A DNA stretch of 64,000 nucleotides from Rhizobium sp. SSA_523 (GTDB lineage Bacteria > Pseudomonadota > Alphaproteobacteria > Rhizobiales > Rhizobiaceae). The translations under genes and the position numbers were made by a program. The stretch is taken from contig NZ_CP129381.1 of assembly GCF_030435705.1 (NCBI RefSeq), forward strand, positions 248,001 through 312,000. Direction: 5' to 3'. Below are positions 8,436 through 17,534 of this stretch, one piece after another (position 1 is the first letter of the stretch; every line of letters begins with the position of its first letter). The notes under the pieces are model-generated. The model was not told where the DNA came from, made no database searches, and saw only the letters and a list, made by a program, of their open reading frames with translations.

Positions 8436-9376
8436 GACGGTTCTTCATTGCTGCGGCGCTCTGCGCCGTCACCAGCCTTGCGCCTCTTTCGGCAAGTGCC
8501 GAGGACAAGCTCTCCGTTCTCTTGGAATGGTTCGTCAATCCCGATCATGCGCCCATGGTGGTGGCGCAGGAACTCGGTTATTTCGCCGAGCAGGACCTGG
8601 ATGTGAGCCTGGTCGCGCCTGCCGATCCCTCCGCCGTGCCGCGTCTGGTGGCGACATCCCAGGCCGATATCGGCATTCATTACCAGCCCAATCTCTATTT
8701 CGATCACGCCGCCGGCGTGCCACTGGTCCGCTTCGGCACACTTGTCGAAACGCCGCTCAACACCGTGACCGTTCTTGCCGATGGCCCGATCAAGAGCCTG
8801 AAGGACCTTGACGGCAAACGCGTCGGCTATTCTGTCGCCGGGTTCGAAAATGTGATGCTGCAACGGATGCTGGCATCGCAGGGCGTCGAGTTGAAGAATG
8901 TCGAGCTGGTGAATGTGAATTTCTCGCTGTCTCCCTCGCTGATCGGCGGCAAGGTGGATGCGACCGTCGGTGGTTTTCGCAATTTCGAACTGACTCAAAT
9001 GCGCCTCGAAGGGCATCCGGGCATTGCCTTTTTTCCCGAAGAACACGGCGTTCCCGCTTATGACGAGTTGATCTACGTCACCCGGCCGGAGCTTGTTTCG
9101 GACGATCGGCTGCCGCGTTTCCTGCAAGCCGTCGAAAAGGCGACGATTTATCTCACAAACCACCCGGAGGAGGGCTGGAACCTGTTCGTAAAGGCGCATC
9201 CCGATCTCGACAACGCGCTGAACAGGACCGCCTATTTCGATACGCTGCCGCGATTTGCCAAGCGTCCCGCCGCGCTGGACCGTGGTCGCTACGAGCGCTT
9301 CGGCCGCTTCATGGCGGAGGCCAAGCTCATTCCCGCGGCGCCGAAGCCCGATGATCTTGCAGTGGAACTGAAATGA
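8432..9376 (+). CDS. thiY: ABC substrate-binding protein, NMT1/THI5-like (ThiY)
   Basis: 314-residue periplasmic binding protein of the NMT1/THI5 fold, which binds pyrimidine precursors of thiamine. It has a clear signal peptide (basic MRRFF, hydrophobic core, cleavage near ASA-ED at about residue 24). The mature start LSVLLEWFVNPDHAPMVVAQELGYF is the hallmark of ThiY and NMT1 proteins, followed by DLDVSLVAPADPSA and a region binding phosphate- or pyrimidine-like ligands. Overlaps of 4 bases on both sides (thiX and thiM) put it in the thiamine operon. Whether it prefers HMP or formylaminopyrimidine cannot be told; no tenA-like deformylase or hydrolase gene is present nearby. Confidence 0.88.
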   Translation: MRRFFIAAALCAVTSLAPLSASAEDKLSVLLEWFVNPDHAPMVVAQELGYFAEQDLDVSLVAPADPSAVPRLVATSQADIGIHYQPNLYFDHAAGVPLVRFGTLVETPLNTVTVLADGPIKSLKDLDGKRVGYSVAGFENVMLQRMLASQGVELKNVELVNVNFSLSPSLIGGKVDATVGGFRNFELTQMRLEGHPGIAFFPEEHGVPAYDELIYVTRPELVSDDRLPRFLQAVEKATIYLTNHPEEGWNLFVKAHPDLDNALNRTAYFDTLPRFAKRPAALDRGRYERFGRFMAEAKLIPAAPKPDDLAVELK

Positions 9377-10137
9377 GCAATGGCATGACATATCCGGGTG
9401 CCGGTAAAGTTTCGCACATCGGCAAAGCCGCCTCGCTTCTCGCCGAAGTGCGGCGCCGACGGCCGCGCGTCCATGCGCTGATGAACACCGTCGTGCAGAA
9501 ATTCGCCGCCGACGGCCTGACCGCCGTCGGGGCGGTTCCCTCCATGACCTCGTCGGAAGAGGAGATTGCCGACTTCGTGGCCAAAGTCGATGCCCTCGTG
9601 GTCAATCTGGGCACGCTCGATCAGGCGCGGCGACGGGTGATTGGCATGGCGGTGGAGGTGGCCAATGCGGCCGGCAAGCCATGGATCCTGGATCCGGTGC
9701 ATTGCGATTATTCGCCGGGTCGTCTCGCCTTCGCGCGGGAATTGATCATGCTCGGACCCACCGTCGTGCGCGGCAACAAAGCGGAAATGGCGGTAATTGG
9801 CGATACGCGGGCGAGCCTACGCATTGAAACCGGGCCTGTCGATCATCTGCAGGACGGCGCCCATCGGCTTGCCGTCCGAAACGGCCATCCGCTGATGGCC
9901 AAGGTCACCGGAACCGGCTGCCTTTGTGGCGGCGTGATTGCCGCATTTCTGGCGGTGGACCGCAATGCCCTGCATGCAGCCGCCGCTGCTCTGGCGGTCA
10001 CCGGTGTCTCGGCGGAACTGGCGGCCGGCCGCGCGCTGGGGCCGGGAACCTTCGAGCCGGCCTTTCTGGATGCTCTGGCAACGCTGTCTCCGGACGACCT
10101 GTCGCACCGCGCGAGGATAGATGATGAGAATGATTGA
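9373..10137 (+). CDS. thiM: Hydroxyethylthiazole kinase ThiM
   Basis: 254-residue kinase that phosphorylates 4-methyl-5-(2-hydroxyethyl)thiazole (HET), the salvage route to the thiazole half of thiamine. Family motifs: HALMNTVVQKFAADGLTAVGAVPSM near residues 34-58, the DPV region at 107-109, VVRGNKAEM at about 131-139, and the phosphate-binding VTGTGC at 178-183 with the catalytic Cys183 position. It is slightly shorter than typical ThiM. It overlaps thiY by 4 bases and thiE by 17 bases. Because no thiazole biosynthesis genes (thiO, thiS, thiG) lie here, the operon appears to be for salvage. Confidence 0.93.
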   Translation: MSNGMTYPGAGKVSHIGKAASLLAEVRRRRPRVHALMNTVVQKFAADGLTAVGAVPSMTSSEEEIADFVAKVDALVVNLGTLDQARRRVIGMAVEVANAAGKPWILDPVHCDYSPGRLAFARELIMLGPTVVRGNKAEMAVIGDTRASLRIETGPVDHLQDGAHRLAVRNGHPLMAKVTGTGCLCGGVIAAFLAVDRNALHAAAAALAVTGVSAELAAGRALGPGTFEPAFLDALATLSPDDLSHRARIDDEND

Positions 10138-10786
10138 TTATCGGCTGAACGCCATTCTGGATGCATCCCTGCTCGACATTGCTCCGCTCGAGGTGCTCGC
10201 CGGCCTGGCGGCCCGCAATGGTGCGACGCTCATCCAGTATCGCGACAAGAGCGCCTCTACGCAGGTCATGATTGCCCGAGCGCTCGCCATCCGTGAAGCC
10301 TTGGCCGCATCACGGGTTCCGTTCGTCGTCAATGATCGTGTGGATGTGGCGCTGGCCAGCGGCGCCGACGGCGTGCATCTGGGGGCGGACGACATGGATG
10401 CCGAGACGGCGCGGCGCCTGATGGGACCGGACGCCATTATCGGCCTTACCGTCAAAACCGAGGCGGATGCCCGGCGTGCCGGCGCTGCCCCTTGCAATTA
10501 CGCCTGCATCGGCGGCGTTTTCGAGACATTGTCCAAGGTCAATCCCGATCCACCTGTGGGTCTGGAGGGGCTGCGGCATCTGCGTGAAATGATCCGCGCG
10601 CTCCAACCCGCCCTGCCGGTCGGCGCCATTGCCGGCATCACGCTCACCCGCATTCCGGATGTCATGACCGCCGGCGCGGACGGCGTTGCCGCCATTTCGG
10701 CGATCTATCGCGCCGCCGATCCGGCCGAAGCGATTCGCGGCTTCCGCTCCACCATCGACCGCTGCCTGAAGGACAGACACGCATGA
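10121..10786 (+). CDS. thiE: Thiamine-phosphate synthase ThiE
   Basis: 221-residue TIM barrel that joins HMP pyrophosphate and thiazole phosphate into thiamine phosphate. Motifs: [10 protein letters not shown] (about 38-46), [26 protein letters not shown] (about 68-93), [10 protein letters not shown] and [10 protein letters not shown], which match the pyrophosphate- and thiazole-binding loops of ThiE. The start at 10121 overlaps thiM by 17 bases and has GAGGATAG just upstream; ATG 10130 is an alternative. It overlaps thiD by 4 bases. Confidence 0.93.
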   Translation: MMRMIDYRLNAILDASLLDIAPLEVLAGLAARNGATLIQYRDKSASTQVMIARALAIREALAASRVPFVVNDRVDVALASGADGVHLGADDMDAETARRLMGPDAIIGLTVKTEADARRAGAAPCNYACIGGVFETLSKVNPDPPVGLEGLRHLREMIRALQPALPVGAIAGITLTRIPDVMTAGADGVAAISAIYRAADPAEAIRGFRSTIDRCLKDRHA

Positions 10787-11583
10787 CAGCCATCGCATTG
10801 ACGATTGCCGGCTCCGACAGCGGCGGCGGCGCCGGGATCCAGGCGGACTTGAAGACGTTTTCGGCGCTCGGCGTCTATGGCGCAAGCGTTCTGACGGCAA
10901 TCACGGCGCAAAACACCCGTGGCGTGACAGGGGTCGAAGATGTTTCGGCCTCGATGATCGGCCTGCAAATGCGTGCGGTCTTCGACGACCTGTCCGTCAA
11001 TGCGGTGAAGATCGGCATGGTCTCGCGCAGCCAGACGATCGGTGTCATCGCGGATGGCCTGTCGGCGTTCCGAGGGCCGGTCGTCGTCGATCCGGTCATG
11101 GTGGCGACTTCGGGCGACCGGCTATTGCAGGAAGAGGCGATCGAGACGCTGATCGCACGGCTTCTGCCGCGCGCCGCCGTCGTCACACCCAATCTGCCGG
11201 AAGCCGCCCTGCTCACCGGCCAGCCGGTCGCCACGGAGCCTGAGGCCATGGTGGCCCAGGCTCGCCGTATCCTGGACTTCGGCGCCGGCGCCGTCTTGAT
11301 CAAAGGAGGGCATGGCGCCGATCCCGAAAGCATCGATTACCTGGTGACCGCCGACGCCGTGACGCCATTTGCCGCTCCAAGGATCGAAACCAGCCATGAT
11401 CACGGCACGGGCTGCACCCTTGCTGCGGCACTCACCGCGCAACTGGCGCAAGGGCTTCCGCTGGTGGAGGCCTGCCAGACCGCCAAGACCTATCTTCATG
11501 CCGCGCTGTCTGCCGGGCGCGGTCTGACCGTTGGCAAAGGCCGCGGCCCGGTTCACCATTTTCACCAATGGTGGACGGCGTGA
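10783..11583 (+). CDS. thiD: HMP / HMP-phosphate kinase ThiD
   Basis: 266-residue ribokinase-fold enzyme that phosphorylates hydroxymethylpyrimidine twice to give the substrate of ThiE. The N-terminus [20 protein letters not shown] (residues 7-26) is the classical ThiD signature. The C-terminal anion hole HDHGTGC is at about 205-211. It starts within the thiE stop (ATGA). Its 3' end overlaps the following TRAP permease gene by 16 bases, so the transporter is probably part of the same TPP-controlled transcript. Confidence 0.95.
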   Translation: MTAIALTIAGSDSGGGAGIQADLKTFSALGVYGASVLTAITAQNTRGVTGVEDVSASMIGLQMRAVFDDLSVNAVKIGMVSRSQTIGVIADGLSAFRGPVVVDPVMVATSGDRLLQEEAIETLIARLLPRAAVVTPNLPEAALLTGQPVATEPEAMVAQARRILDFGAGAVLIKGGHGADPESIDYLVTADAVTPFAAPRIETSHDHGTGCTLAAALTAQLAQGLPLVEACQTAKTYLHAALSAGRGLTVGKGRGPVHHFHQWWTA

Positions 11584-13358
11584 CGAAAGCCCTGCTCGCA
11601 GCGCTCGAAACCGTACTGGAAACCTGTGCTGCCGGGCTGCTCCTGGCCCTGCTGGTTCTGGTCCTGTCGAATGTCACGCTGCGCTACGGCTTTCAGACCG
11701 GCTTCATCGGCGCCGAGGAACTCGGGATCTGGCTGCACCTCGCCCTGATCTCGCTTGCCGCGCCGCTGGCGCTTCGCGGCCCCCTGGCCATGCGCTTCGA
11801 ACTGGCGGTGCGTGCCCTTCCACCGCGCCTGACGGCGGTCACGGACGTGCTCGCCGATATGGTCAGCGTGCTGACGGGGCTGACCCTCCTCTTCGGCTCG
11901 CTTGCCGTCATCGGCCGATCGACCAATATGTCAGCGGCACTCGGCTTGCCGGAATGGCTGCGCTTTGCGGCCATTGCCGCCGGCGGCGGCTTGCTTCTTC
12001 TCGTTCTGATCCTGCAACGGCTGACGGAAGGGCGTGGCCGCGGCCTCCTCGCATCCCTGGTTCTCGGCTGCCTTGCCTATGGGGCCATCACGCGGATCGA
12101 CCTGGCCGGAGCCTTGCCACCCAGCGCCGCGCTGGCTGTCTTCGCCGGTCTTGGCCTTCTGGTCGGTGCGCCGCTTGCGCATGCCTTTCTGGCAGCGGCA
12201 TCGCTTGCCGGCATGTTCGGCAGCAGCCTGCCGGAACCTGCGCTGGTGTCTACCGCGGTCAACGGCATGTCGCGCTTCCTGCTGCTGGCCATCCCCTTCT
12301 TCCTGCTGGTGGGAGGGCTGCTGACGCTTTCCGGCGCCGCCGAACGGCTGGTTGGATTTGCCGCGTCCCTGGTCGGACATCGCCGGGCCGGCCTGGCGCA
12401 GACCGTACTTCTGACGAGCGTGATCTTCTCCGGCGCATCCGGCTCTTCCGTCGCCAATGCGGCTTTCGGCGCCACGACCTTTCAGCCGCAACTGGTCAAG
12501 AACGGCTATCCGCCTGCCCAGGCCGGCGCCATCATCGCGGCCACCTCGGTGCTCGATAACGTCATCCCCCCATCCATCGCTTTCCTGCTCCTGGCTGCGG
12601 CCACCAATCTCTCGGTCGGAAGCCTGCTGACGGGCGGCTTCCTTGCCGGCGGGCTGATGGCCACCTGCCTTTGTGTCGCCATCCATCTCAGCGCCGGCGC
12701 CAGTGCCCAAGGCCAGCCCGCCTCGACTGGCGCCCGGCTGGCAGCGCTCGGCTCGGCCCTGCCGGCTTTCGGTCTTGGGGTCATCGTGGTGGTCGGCATC
12801 CGCTTCGGCGCGGTAACGCCGACGGAAGCGGCAGCGCTCGCGGCATTCTATACGCTGGTTCTGGCCGGCCTGGCGCGTCCGGGCCTGCGCGCATTGGTCA
12901 TGGCCTTCCGCCGCTCCGCGCTCGAAGCCGGCGCCATCGGTCTGCTCATCGGTTCGGCCGGTCCCTTCGCCTTCCTGCTGGCGGTGGATGATGTCGGCCA
13001 ACTGCTGTCCTCGGCCATCCATTCGTTCGGCGGCAGTGCCTGGACGGTGCTCCTCGGCCTCAATCTCGTTCTGCTGGTGGCCGGACTGGTTCTCGATATC
13101 GGAGCCGCAATCCTTCTTCTCGGGCCGATCCTGCTGCCGGTCGCGGTTGCTGCGGGGATCGACCCCATCCATTTCGGCGTCATCCTCGTCGTCAACCTGA
13201 TGATCCACGGCTTGACGCCGCCGCTCGGAATGCTCGTCTACGTCGTCTCCGGCGTCACCCATGTTCCCGCCGCCGCGCTGTTTCGCGCCGTCTTGCCTTA
13301 CCTCGCGGCGCTCCTCGTCGCCCTTCTCATCCTGTGCATCGCCACCTTGGTCCTTTAG
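11568..13358 (+). CDS. TRAP transporter fused small and large permease (DctQM) in thiamine operon
   Basis: 596-residue membrane protein. Residues about 1-160 form the DctQ-like domain (four hydrophobic helices, with the NVTLRYGFQTGFIGAEELG motif). From about 185 onward is the DctM domain with many helices, including MSRFLLLAIPFFLLVGGLL, a GASGSSVANAA loop and the NLMIHGLTPPLGMLVYV segment. TRAP importers use ion gradients and a periplasmic receptor, usually for organic acids. The start ATG 11568 lies 16 bases inside thiD and the receptor gene follows 81 bases downstream. Position suggests it carries a thiamine-related compound; nothing in the protein itself proves this. Confidence 0.88.
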   Translation: MVDGVTKALLAALETVLETCAAGLLLALLVLVLSNVTLRYGFQTGFIGAEELGIWLHLALISLAAPLALRGPLAMRFELAVRALPPRLTAVTDVLADMVSVLTGLTLLFGSLAVIGRSTNMSAALGLPEWLRFAAIAAGGGLLLLVLILQRLTEGRGRGLLASLVLGCLAYGAITRIDLAGALPPSAALAVFAGLGLLVGAPLAHAFLAAASLAGMFGSSLPEPALVSTAVNGMSRFLLLAIPFFLLVGGLLTLSGAAERLVGFAASLVGHRRAGLAQTVLLTSVIFSGASGSSVANAAFGATTFQPQLVKNGYPPAQAGAIIAATSVLDNVIPPSIAFLLLAAATNLSVGSLLTGGFLAGGLMATCLCVAIHLSAGASAQGQPASTGARLAALGSALPAFGLGVIVVVGIRFGAVTPTEAAALAAFYTLVLAGLARPGLRALVMAFRRSALEAGAIGLLIGSAGPFAFLLAVDDVGQLLSSAIHSFGGSAWTVLLGLNLVLLVAGLVLDIGAAILLLGPILLPVAVAAGIDPIHFGVILVVNLMIHGLTPPLGMLVYVVSGVTHVPAAALFRAVLPYLAALLVALLILCIATLVL

Positions 13359-13439
13359 GCCTTGCTCCGAAACCTTAACCCAGTGGCCCGGCACACCAGC
13401 CTGCAAACCTTGAATGTCAACAGATCCTAGGAGTCCTCC

Positions 13440-14423
13440 ATGTTGAAACGTCGCCTGTTCCTCGCGGCCTCTGCCACGGCCCTGGCCATGCCGGCGCTGG
13501 TGCGCCCGGCGCATGCCCGGTCGACGACCATCACCGTCGCCTCCCTCCTGTCGGAGGATAAGCCGGAAACCCGGATCTGGCGCCATATCGCCGCGGCCGT
13601 CGAGGAGAAGCTTCCCGGCCGCTTCCGCTTCAACGTCGTCACCAATGGCGCGCTCGGCGGTGAGAAGGAGGTGGCGGAGGCCACGCGTCTCGGCTCCGTT
13701 CAGGCCAGTCTCTCGACGGTTTCGGCACTGTCCGGCTGGGTTGCGGAACTCCAGCTGCTGGATCTGCCATTTCTGTTCAAGGATGCGGATCATCTGCGTC
13801 GCGTCGTCTCCGGTCCGCTGGGCGAGGATTACAAGCAGAAGCTGGCGCAACAGGATTTCGTCGCCTGCGGCTTTATCGATTACGGCGCTCGCCATCTTCT
13901 GGCCAAGGAGCCCATCGTTCGGCCGCAACAGCTTGCCGGCAAGCGGATCCGGGTCATTCAGAGCCCGCTCCACACCAAGCTCTGGAGCGCCTATGGGGCG
14001 CAGCCGGTCGGTATTCCGATCACCGAGACCTACAATGCCCTTTCGACGGGTGTGGCGGATGCCATGGACTTGACGAAATCCGCCTATGCCGGGTTCAAGC
14101 TTTATGAGGTTGTGCCCTATCTGACGGAGACCGGCCATATCCGGGCATCCGGCCTCGTCTATTTTGCGGCCTCCTTTTTTGCGACGCTGGAGGCGGAGGA
14201 ACAGGCCGTTCTGACTGCCGCGGCGGCTGAAGGCGCTCAGTATTTCAACGAATTGATCGTTGCCGATGAGGCCCGCTCGATGGAAACGGCAAGGGAAAAC
14301 GGGGGTCAGGTTCTGCAGGCGGAAGAGATCGACCGCTGGAGAGCCGGCGCGCAGCAGGTCTGGCAGGATTTCGCACCGGTTGTCGGCGGCATGGTGCGTA
14401 TCGAGGCCGTGGCCAAAGCCTGA
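13440..14423 (+). CDS. TRAP transporter substrate-binding protein (DctP family)
   Basis: 327-residue periplasmic receptor, partner of the preceding DctQM fusion. The signal peptide starts MLKRRLFLAASATALAMPAL and is cleaved near AHA-RS (about residue 26). DctP features are the ligand-binding Arg region GKRIRVIQSPLHTKL (about 175-190), the TYNALSTGVADAMD helix and a hydrophobic core that is normal for the family. A Shine-Dalgarno (AGGAG) precedes ATG 13440. The 81-base gap from the permease shows no clear terminator, so it is likely co-transcribed. The ligand is unknown; operon context points to a thiamine precursor. Confidence 0.88.
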   Translation: MLKRRLFLAASATALAMPALVRPAHARSTTITVASLLSEDKPETRIWRHIAAAVEEKLPGRFRFNVVTNGALGGEKEVAEATRLGSVQASLSTVSALSGWVAELQLLDLPFLFKDADHLRRVVSGPLGEDYKQKLAQQDFVACGFIDYGARHLLAKEPIVRPQQLAGKRIRVIQSPLHTKLWSAYGAQPVGIPITETYNALSTGVADAMDLTKSAYAGFKLYEVVPYLTETGHIRASGLVYFAASFFATLEAEEQAVLTAAAAEGAQYFNELIVADEARSMETARENGGQVLQAEEIDRWRAGAQQVWQDFAPVVGGMVRIEAVAKA

Positions 14424-14508
14424 GCGGAGGGCAAGACTGCGGCGGAGTGGGAGCGTTCCGGCAAATTCGGCTTAGCCTGGCGGCAGAAAGGCGTTATAGC
14501 GGTGTTTG

Positions 14509-15078
14509 ATGACGACCGACGACGACGATGCAGCCGAAACTTCAACGCCTACGCCGCGCATGCTTGCCTGGGCGAAGAATTCGGCAGCCTACCGGCTGTC
14601 ACGCCGCATGATGACGCAGAAGCAACTGGCGGATGCGATCAGCCGCAAGGCGCGAGAAAAATTCGAGGCCATCACGGATGAACAGGTGCGGGCACTGGCA
14701 GACCATGCCGTTGCCTTCGGCCTCGACGTAAAAGCGCTGGACGATGCCGCCTATGCCGATATCCGCACAAGGTCTTCGGCGCGGGCCGGCAAATCCCGCA
14801 AGGCGATTGCCCGAACCCTGGTGCAGAAGGGGGTCGACCGGAAGATCGTCACGGAGGCAGTGCAGGCAACCGACGATCTGACGGCGGCCGTGATTTACGC
14901 GCGGCGGCGGGCGTTCGGTCCGTTCCGCCGGCTTGCGCTGGATGACCGGCAGAAAGCAAAGGAGCTTTCGGCCTTCGCCCGGCAGGGTTTCTCTTATGAG
15001 ATCGGGGCCCGGATCGTCGGCATGGACCTTGAGGAGGCGGAAGCCTGTCTCTCGCAGCCGCCGGACCTGTTCTCCTGA
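14509..15078 (+). CDS. recX: RecX-family regulator of recombination
   Basis: 189-residue helical protein of the RecX family, which binds RecA filaments and moderates recombinase activity. It has the typical three-helix repeats: MLAWAKNSAAYRLSRRMMTQKQLADAI at the N-terminus (about 17-45), KSRKAIARTLVQKGVDRKIV in the middle (about 93-112), and a third repeat with ALDDRQKAKELSAFARQGFSYEIGARIVG toward the end. Two in-frame starts exist, TTG 14506 and ATG 14509; I chose the ATG. It is not next to recA here, which is common. It converges with the GntR gene over a 74-base gap that shows no strong hairpin. Confidence 0.85.
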   Translation: MTTDDDDAAETSTPTPRMLAWAKNSAAYRLSRRMMTQKQLADAISRKAREKFEAITDEQVRALADHAVAFGLDVKALDDAAYADIRTRSSARAGKSRKAIARTLVQKGVDRKIVTEAVQATDDLTAAVIYARRRAFGPFRRLALDDRQKAKELSAFARQGFSYEIGARIVGMDLEEAEACLSQPPDLFS

Positions 15079-15152
15079 TTGAGGCGGGCCAGTGCCAGGG
15101 CGAAGGTCAGGGTCAGGTCCGATAGCCCGGAGCGGCGGCGGCCAATCGCGAC

Positions 15153-15866
15153 TTACTCCGGGTTCAGGCCGGCGCAACGGGCGGTGTTGCGGATGTGAAG
15201 CTCCATCTCCGCCTTGGCGCGGGAGCCGTCGTTCTGGCGCAGCGCCTCGATGATCCGCCGATGTTCGGCGATCGACTCGCGCATGCGCTCCGGATCGGTG
15301 ATGGGGATCGGCTGCCGCTGGGTCTCCGTCAGCAGTTCCCGAACCGTCTGGTAGAGGGCTTGCAGCATCTGATTGGAGCAGGCCGAGACGATCGTCGCGT
15401 GAAACTGGAGATCCGCCTCGACATTGGAGAGAAAATCCTGGGTCGCCCAGCATTCCTCCATGGTGCGGGTGGCGCGCTCCATCTCGGCAAGCTGCTGTTG
15501 CGTGAGACGGCCGGAGGCGAGGCGCGCAATGTCGCCTTCCAGAAGGATGCGGGTCTGGAACACGTCGAAGGCGGAATAGCTGTGCGAATATCGCCAGGGC
15601 GCCATGTGCGCCGCTGCGCCGGCCGGCCGCTCGGCAGGTGCCGTCACGAAGGTGCCTCGGCCGGCTTCGGTCTTGACAAGGCCCAGCGTCTCCAGCGTCA
15701 GCAGGGCTTCACGCAATGAGGCGCGGCTGACACCGAAGCGCTCGGACAGATCCCGCTGCGACTGGATCTTTTCGCCGGGCTTGAGAACGCCGGTCTGGAT
15801 CATCGTCTGGATCTCGCGCGCCACGGTCTGCGGCAAGAGCGTCTTGTTGAACATGGCAATCGTCAT
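15153..15866 (-). CDS. GntR/FadR-family (FCD domain) transcriptional regulator
   Basis: Regulator of about 237 residues with an N-terminal winged helix (TVAREIQTMIQTGVLKPGEKIQSQRDLSERFGVSRASLREALLTLETLGLV) and a C-terminal FCD ligand domain with conserved acidic and His residues (FHATIVSACSNQML, SIAEHRRIIEAL, MELHIRNTAR). FCD regulators sense small carboxylic or amino acids, often with a bound metal. A GTG at 15875 is a possible longer start; ATG 15866 was preferred. It is divergent from the ABC importer operon at 16012, and a perfect FadR-type palindrome lies between them. Autoregulation together with control of the importer is the likely arrangement. Confidence 0.9.
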   Translation of the reverse strand: MTIAMFNKTLLPQTVAREIQTMIQTGVLKPGEKIQSQRDLSERFGVSRASLREALLTLETLGLVKTEAGRGTFVTAPAERPAGAAAHMAPWRYSHSYSAFDVFQTRILLEGDIARLASGRLTQQQLAEMERATRTMEECWATQDFLSNVEADLQFHATIVSACSNQMLQALYQTVRELLTETQRQPIPITDPERMRESIAEHRRIIEALRQNDGSRAKAEMELHIRNTARCAGLNPE

Positions 15867-15948
15867 CCCGCACACCCATTGTCAGACGCCCGAATCTATT
15901 TTCCGCCGCGCATCTTGCAAAGCACAAACTCTCATGCTTTTTTGGTCC

Positions 15949-15965
15949 AACTGGTCAGACCAGTT
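15949..15965. promoter_or_regulatory. FadR-type GntR operator palindrome
   Basis: AACTGGTCAGACCAGTT is a perfect 17-base palindrome around a central A, lying between the divergent GntR gene and the amino-acid importer. Its core TGGTC-N-GACCA is the classic FadR-subfamily GntR operator shape. Imperfect symmetry extends to 15943-15971. A possible -10 (TATGAA, 15974-15979) follows directly, so a bound repressor would block the importer promoter. Confidence 0.75.
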
Positions 15966-16011
15966 AGACCACCTATGAAATAAGGTGTAACAAATTACAA
16001 GGGGAACTTCC

Positions 16012-16809
16012 ATGACACCGAAAACGACGCTGCGAGCAGCTCTGCTCTCGGGCCTTTTCTCTTTTCTCGGCCTTGCCTCGGCGCAATCCGCCGACCTGAC
16101 CGTCGGCGCCAATATCGGCAATGTGCCGTGGGAATTTCAAGACGCAAGCGGCAAGGTGACCGGCTTCGAGGTGGATCTTGTCAACGAGATCGCGAAGCGG
16201 CTCGGCAAGTCGGTCGAATTCGTCAATACGCCGTTCAACGGCCTCTTCCCGGCCGTCCAGTCCGGCCGCATCAACATGGCCATTTCGTCGATCACTATCA
16301 CGGAGAAGCGGCTGGAATCTGTATCCTTTGCCCAGCCCTATTACGACAGCGACCAGTCACTGACGGCAACGGAGAAATCCGGTATCACCGGTTTGACGGG
16401 CATGGACGGCAAGGTGGTCGGGGTCGATACCGGATCGACCGGCGACATGTGGGCCGAGAAGCACAAGCAGGAATATAAATTCGGCGATATCCGTCGCTTC
16501 GAGGGCTTGTCGCCTGCCATGCTGGATCTCGTTGCGGGTCGCATCGACGGCTATATCAGCGATATTCCGGCGCTTCTCTATTACGTGAAGGACAAGCCGG
16601 AGCTGAAAGTGGTGGAGCGCATTCCGACCGGCGAAAAATATTCCATCATGTTCAACAAGGGCGATCCTCTGGCGACGCAGGTGAACGAGGTGATCACCGC
16701 GCTGAAAGGTGAGGGCTATATCGCCAAGCTGCACGAAACCTGGTTCGGCGCAAAGGCGGAGGACACGACCTCCACCGTGAAGGTCCTGGACATGCCCAAG
16801 GGTCGTTGA
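16012..16809 (+). CDS. ABC transporter substrate-binding protein, family 3 (amino-acid type)
   Basis: 265-residue periplasmic binding protein of the SBP_bac_3 family. The signal peptide runs to about residue 27 (LASAQSA-DL). The mature protein has the standard pattern WEFQDASGKVTGFEVDLVNEIAKRLG, then FNGLFPAVQSGRINMAISSITITEKR, which binds the ligand's alpha-amino and carboxylate groups in family members. It is first in an operon with a permease (16863), ATPase (17534), class V aminotransferase (18303) and dihydropyrimidinase (19580). Neighbours suggest an amino acid or N-carbamoyl/hydantoin-like compound rather than a common amino acid. Confidence 0.9.
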   Translation: MTPKTTLRAALLSGLFSFLGLASAQSADLTVGANIGNVPWEFQDASGKVTGFEVDLVNEIAKRLGKSVEFVNTPFNGLFPAVQSGRINMAISSITITEKRLESVSFAQPYYDSDQSLTATEKSGITGLTGMDGKVVGVDTGSTGDMWAEKHKQEYKFGDIRRFEGLSPAMLDLVAGRIDGYISDIPALLYYVKDKPELKVVERIPTGEKYSIMFNKGDPLATQVNEVITALKGEGYIAKLHETWFGAKAEDTTSTVKVLDMPKGR

Positions 16810-16862
16810 GGCCTTGATCTGCCGGCGGGTTCGTCCCGCCGGCCCGAAGGAGCCGCATCGGC

Positions 16863-17534
16863 ATGAATCTCATCAATACGTTCTTCAATCTCAGGGTCTT
16901 CCTCGAGAGCCTGCCGCAATTGCTCTGGGGTCTCGTCGTCACCCTGGAAATCGGCCTCGTCAGCATTGTCGCGGGCCTCGTCGCCGGATTGCTGCTGGCG
17001 GTCGCACGCCTTTATAGCCCGGCCTGGATCACCGTCCTCATCCGCATCTATGTCGATGTCTTCCGGTCCATTCCTCTGCTCGTCCTGCTGATCGTGGTCT
17101 ATTACGCATTGCCCTTCGTCGGCATCCGCCTGTCGCCGTTTTTCTCGGCGGTCACGGCTCTGTCGCTCGTTTCGGCCGCCTATACGGCGGAAATCTTCAG
17201 GGCCGGCATAGAGGCCATCCCGCATGGCCAGTTCGAGGCCTCGGCGGCACTCGGCCTGTCCAATCGCCATACCATGGTGGATGTCATCCTGCCGCAGGCC
17301 ATCCGCATCGTCATTCCGCCGCTGACGAACAACTGCATCAATGTCTTGAAGGATACGGCTCTGGCCTCGGTCGTCGCCATGCCGGATCTTCTCAAACAGG
17401 CGACGCAGGCCCAGGCGCTGGCCGCCAATCCGACGCCTCTGATCGGCGCTGCGGTCATCTATATCCTTCTTCTGTGGCCAATGGTGGCGGTGGTCTCGCG
17501 ACTGGAGAAACATTTCAGCCGGGGGAAACGCTGA
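16863..17534 (+). CDS. Amino-acid-type ABC transporter permease
   Basis: 223-residue inner-membrane permease of the HisM/GlnP family (HisMQ). Hydrophobic segments start at about residues 20, 60, 90 and 185. The EAA loop that contacts the ATPase is clear: [31 protein letters not shown] (about 123-153). One permease gene is present, so it probably works as a homodimer. A GGAG precedes the ATG. Its stop overlaps the ATPase start (TGATG). Confidence 0.92.
   Translation: MNLINTFFNLRVFLESLPQLLWGLVVTLEIGLVSIVAGLVAGLLLAVARLYSPAWITVLIRIYVDVFRSIPLLVLLIVVYYALPFVGIRLSPFFSAVTALSLVSAAYTAEIFRAGIEAIPHGQFEASAALGLSNRHTMVDVILPQAIRIVIPPLTNNCINVLKDTALASVVAMPDLLKQATQAQALAANPTPLIGAAVIYILLLWPMVAVVSRLEKHFSRGKR

Noticed and set aside
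7904-9391. 495-codon minus-strand frame opposite thiX and thiY
   Set aside because: Antisense shadow of two conserved thiamine transport proteins.
11931-14138. Very long open frame on the minus strand opposite the TRAP genes (735 codons)
   Set aside because: Composition is low-complexity Gln/Arg/Gly/Asp typical of an antisense frame in GC-rich DNA; the plus strand holds two well-recognised TRAP proteins.
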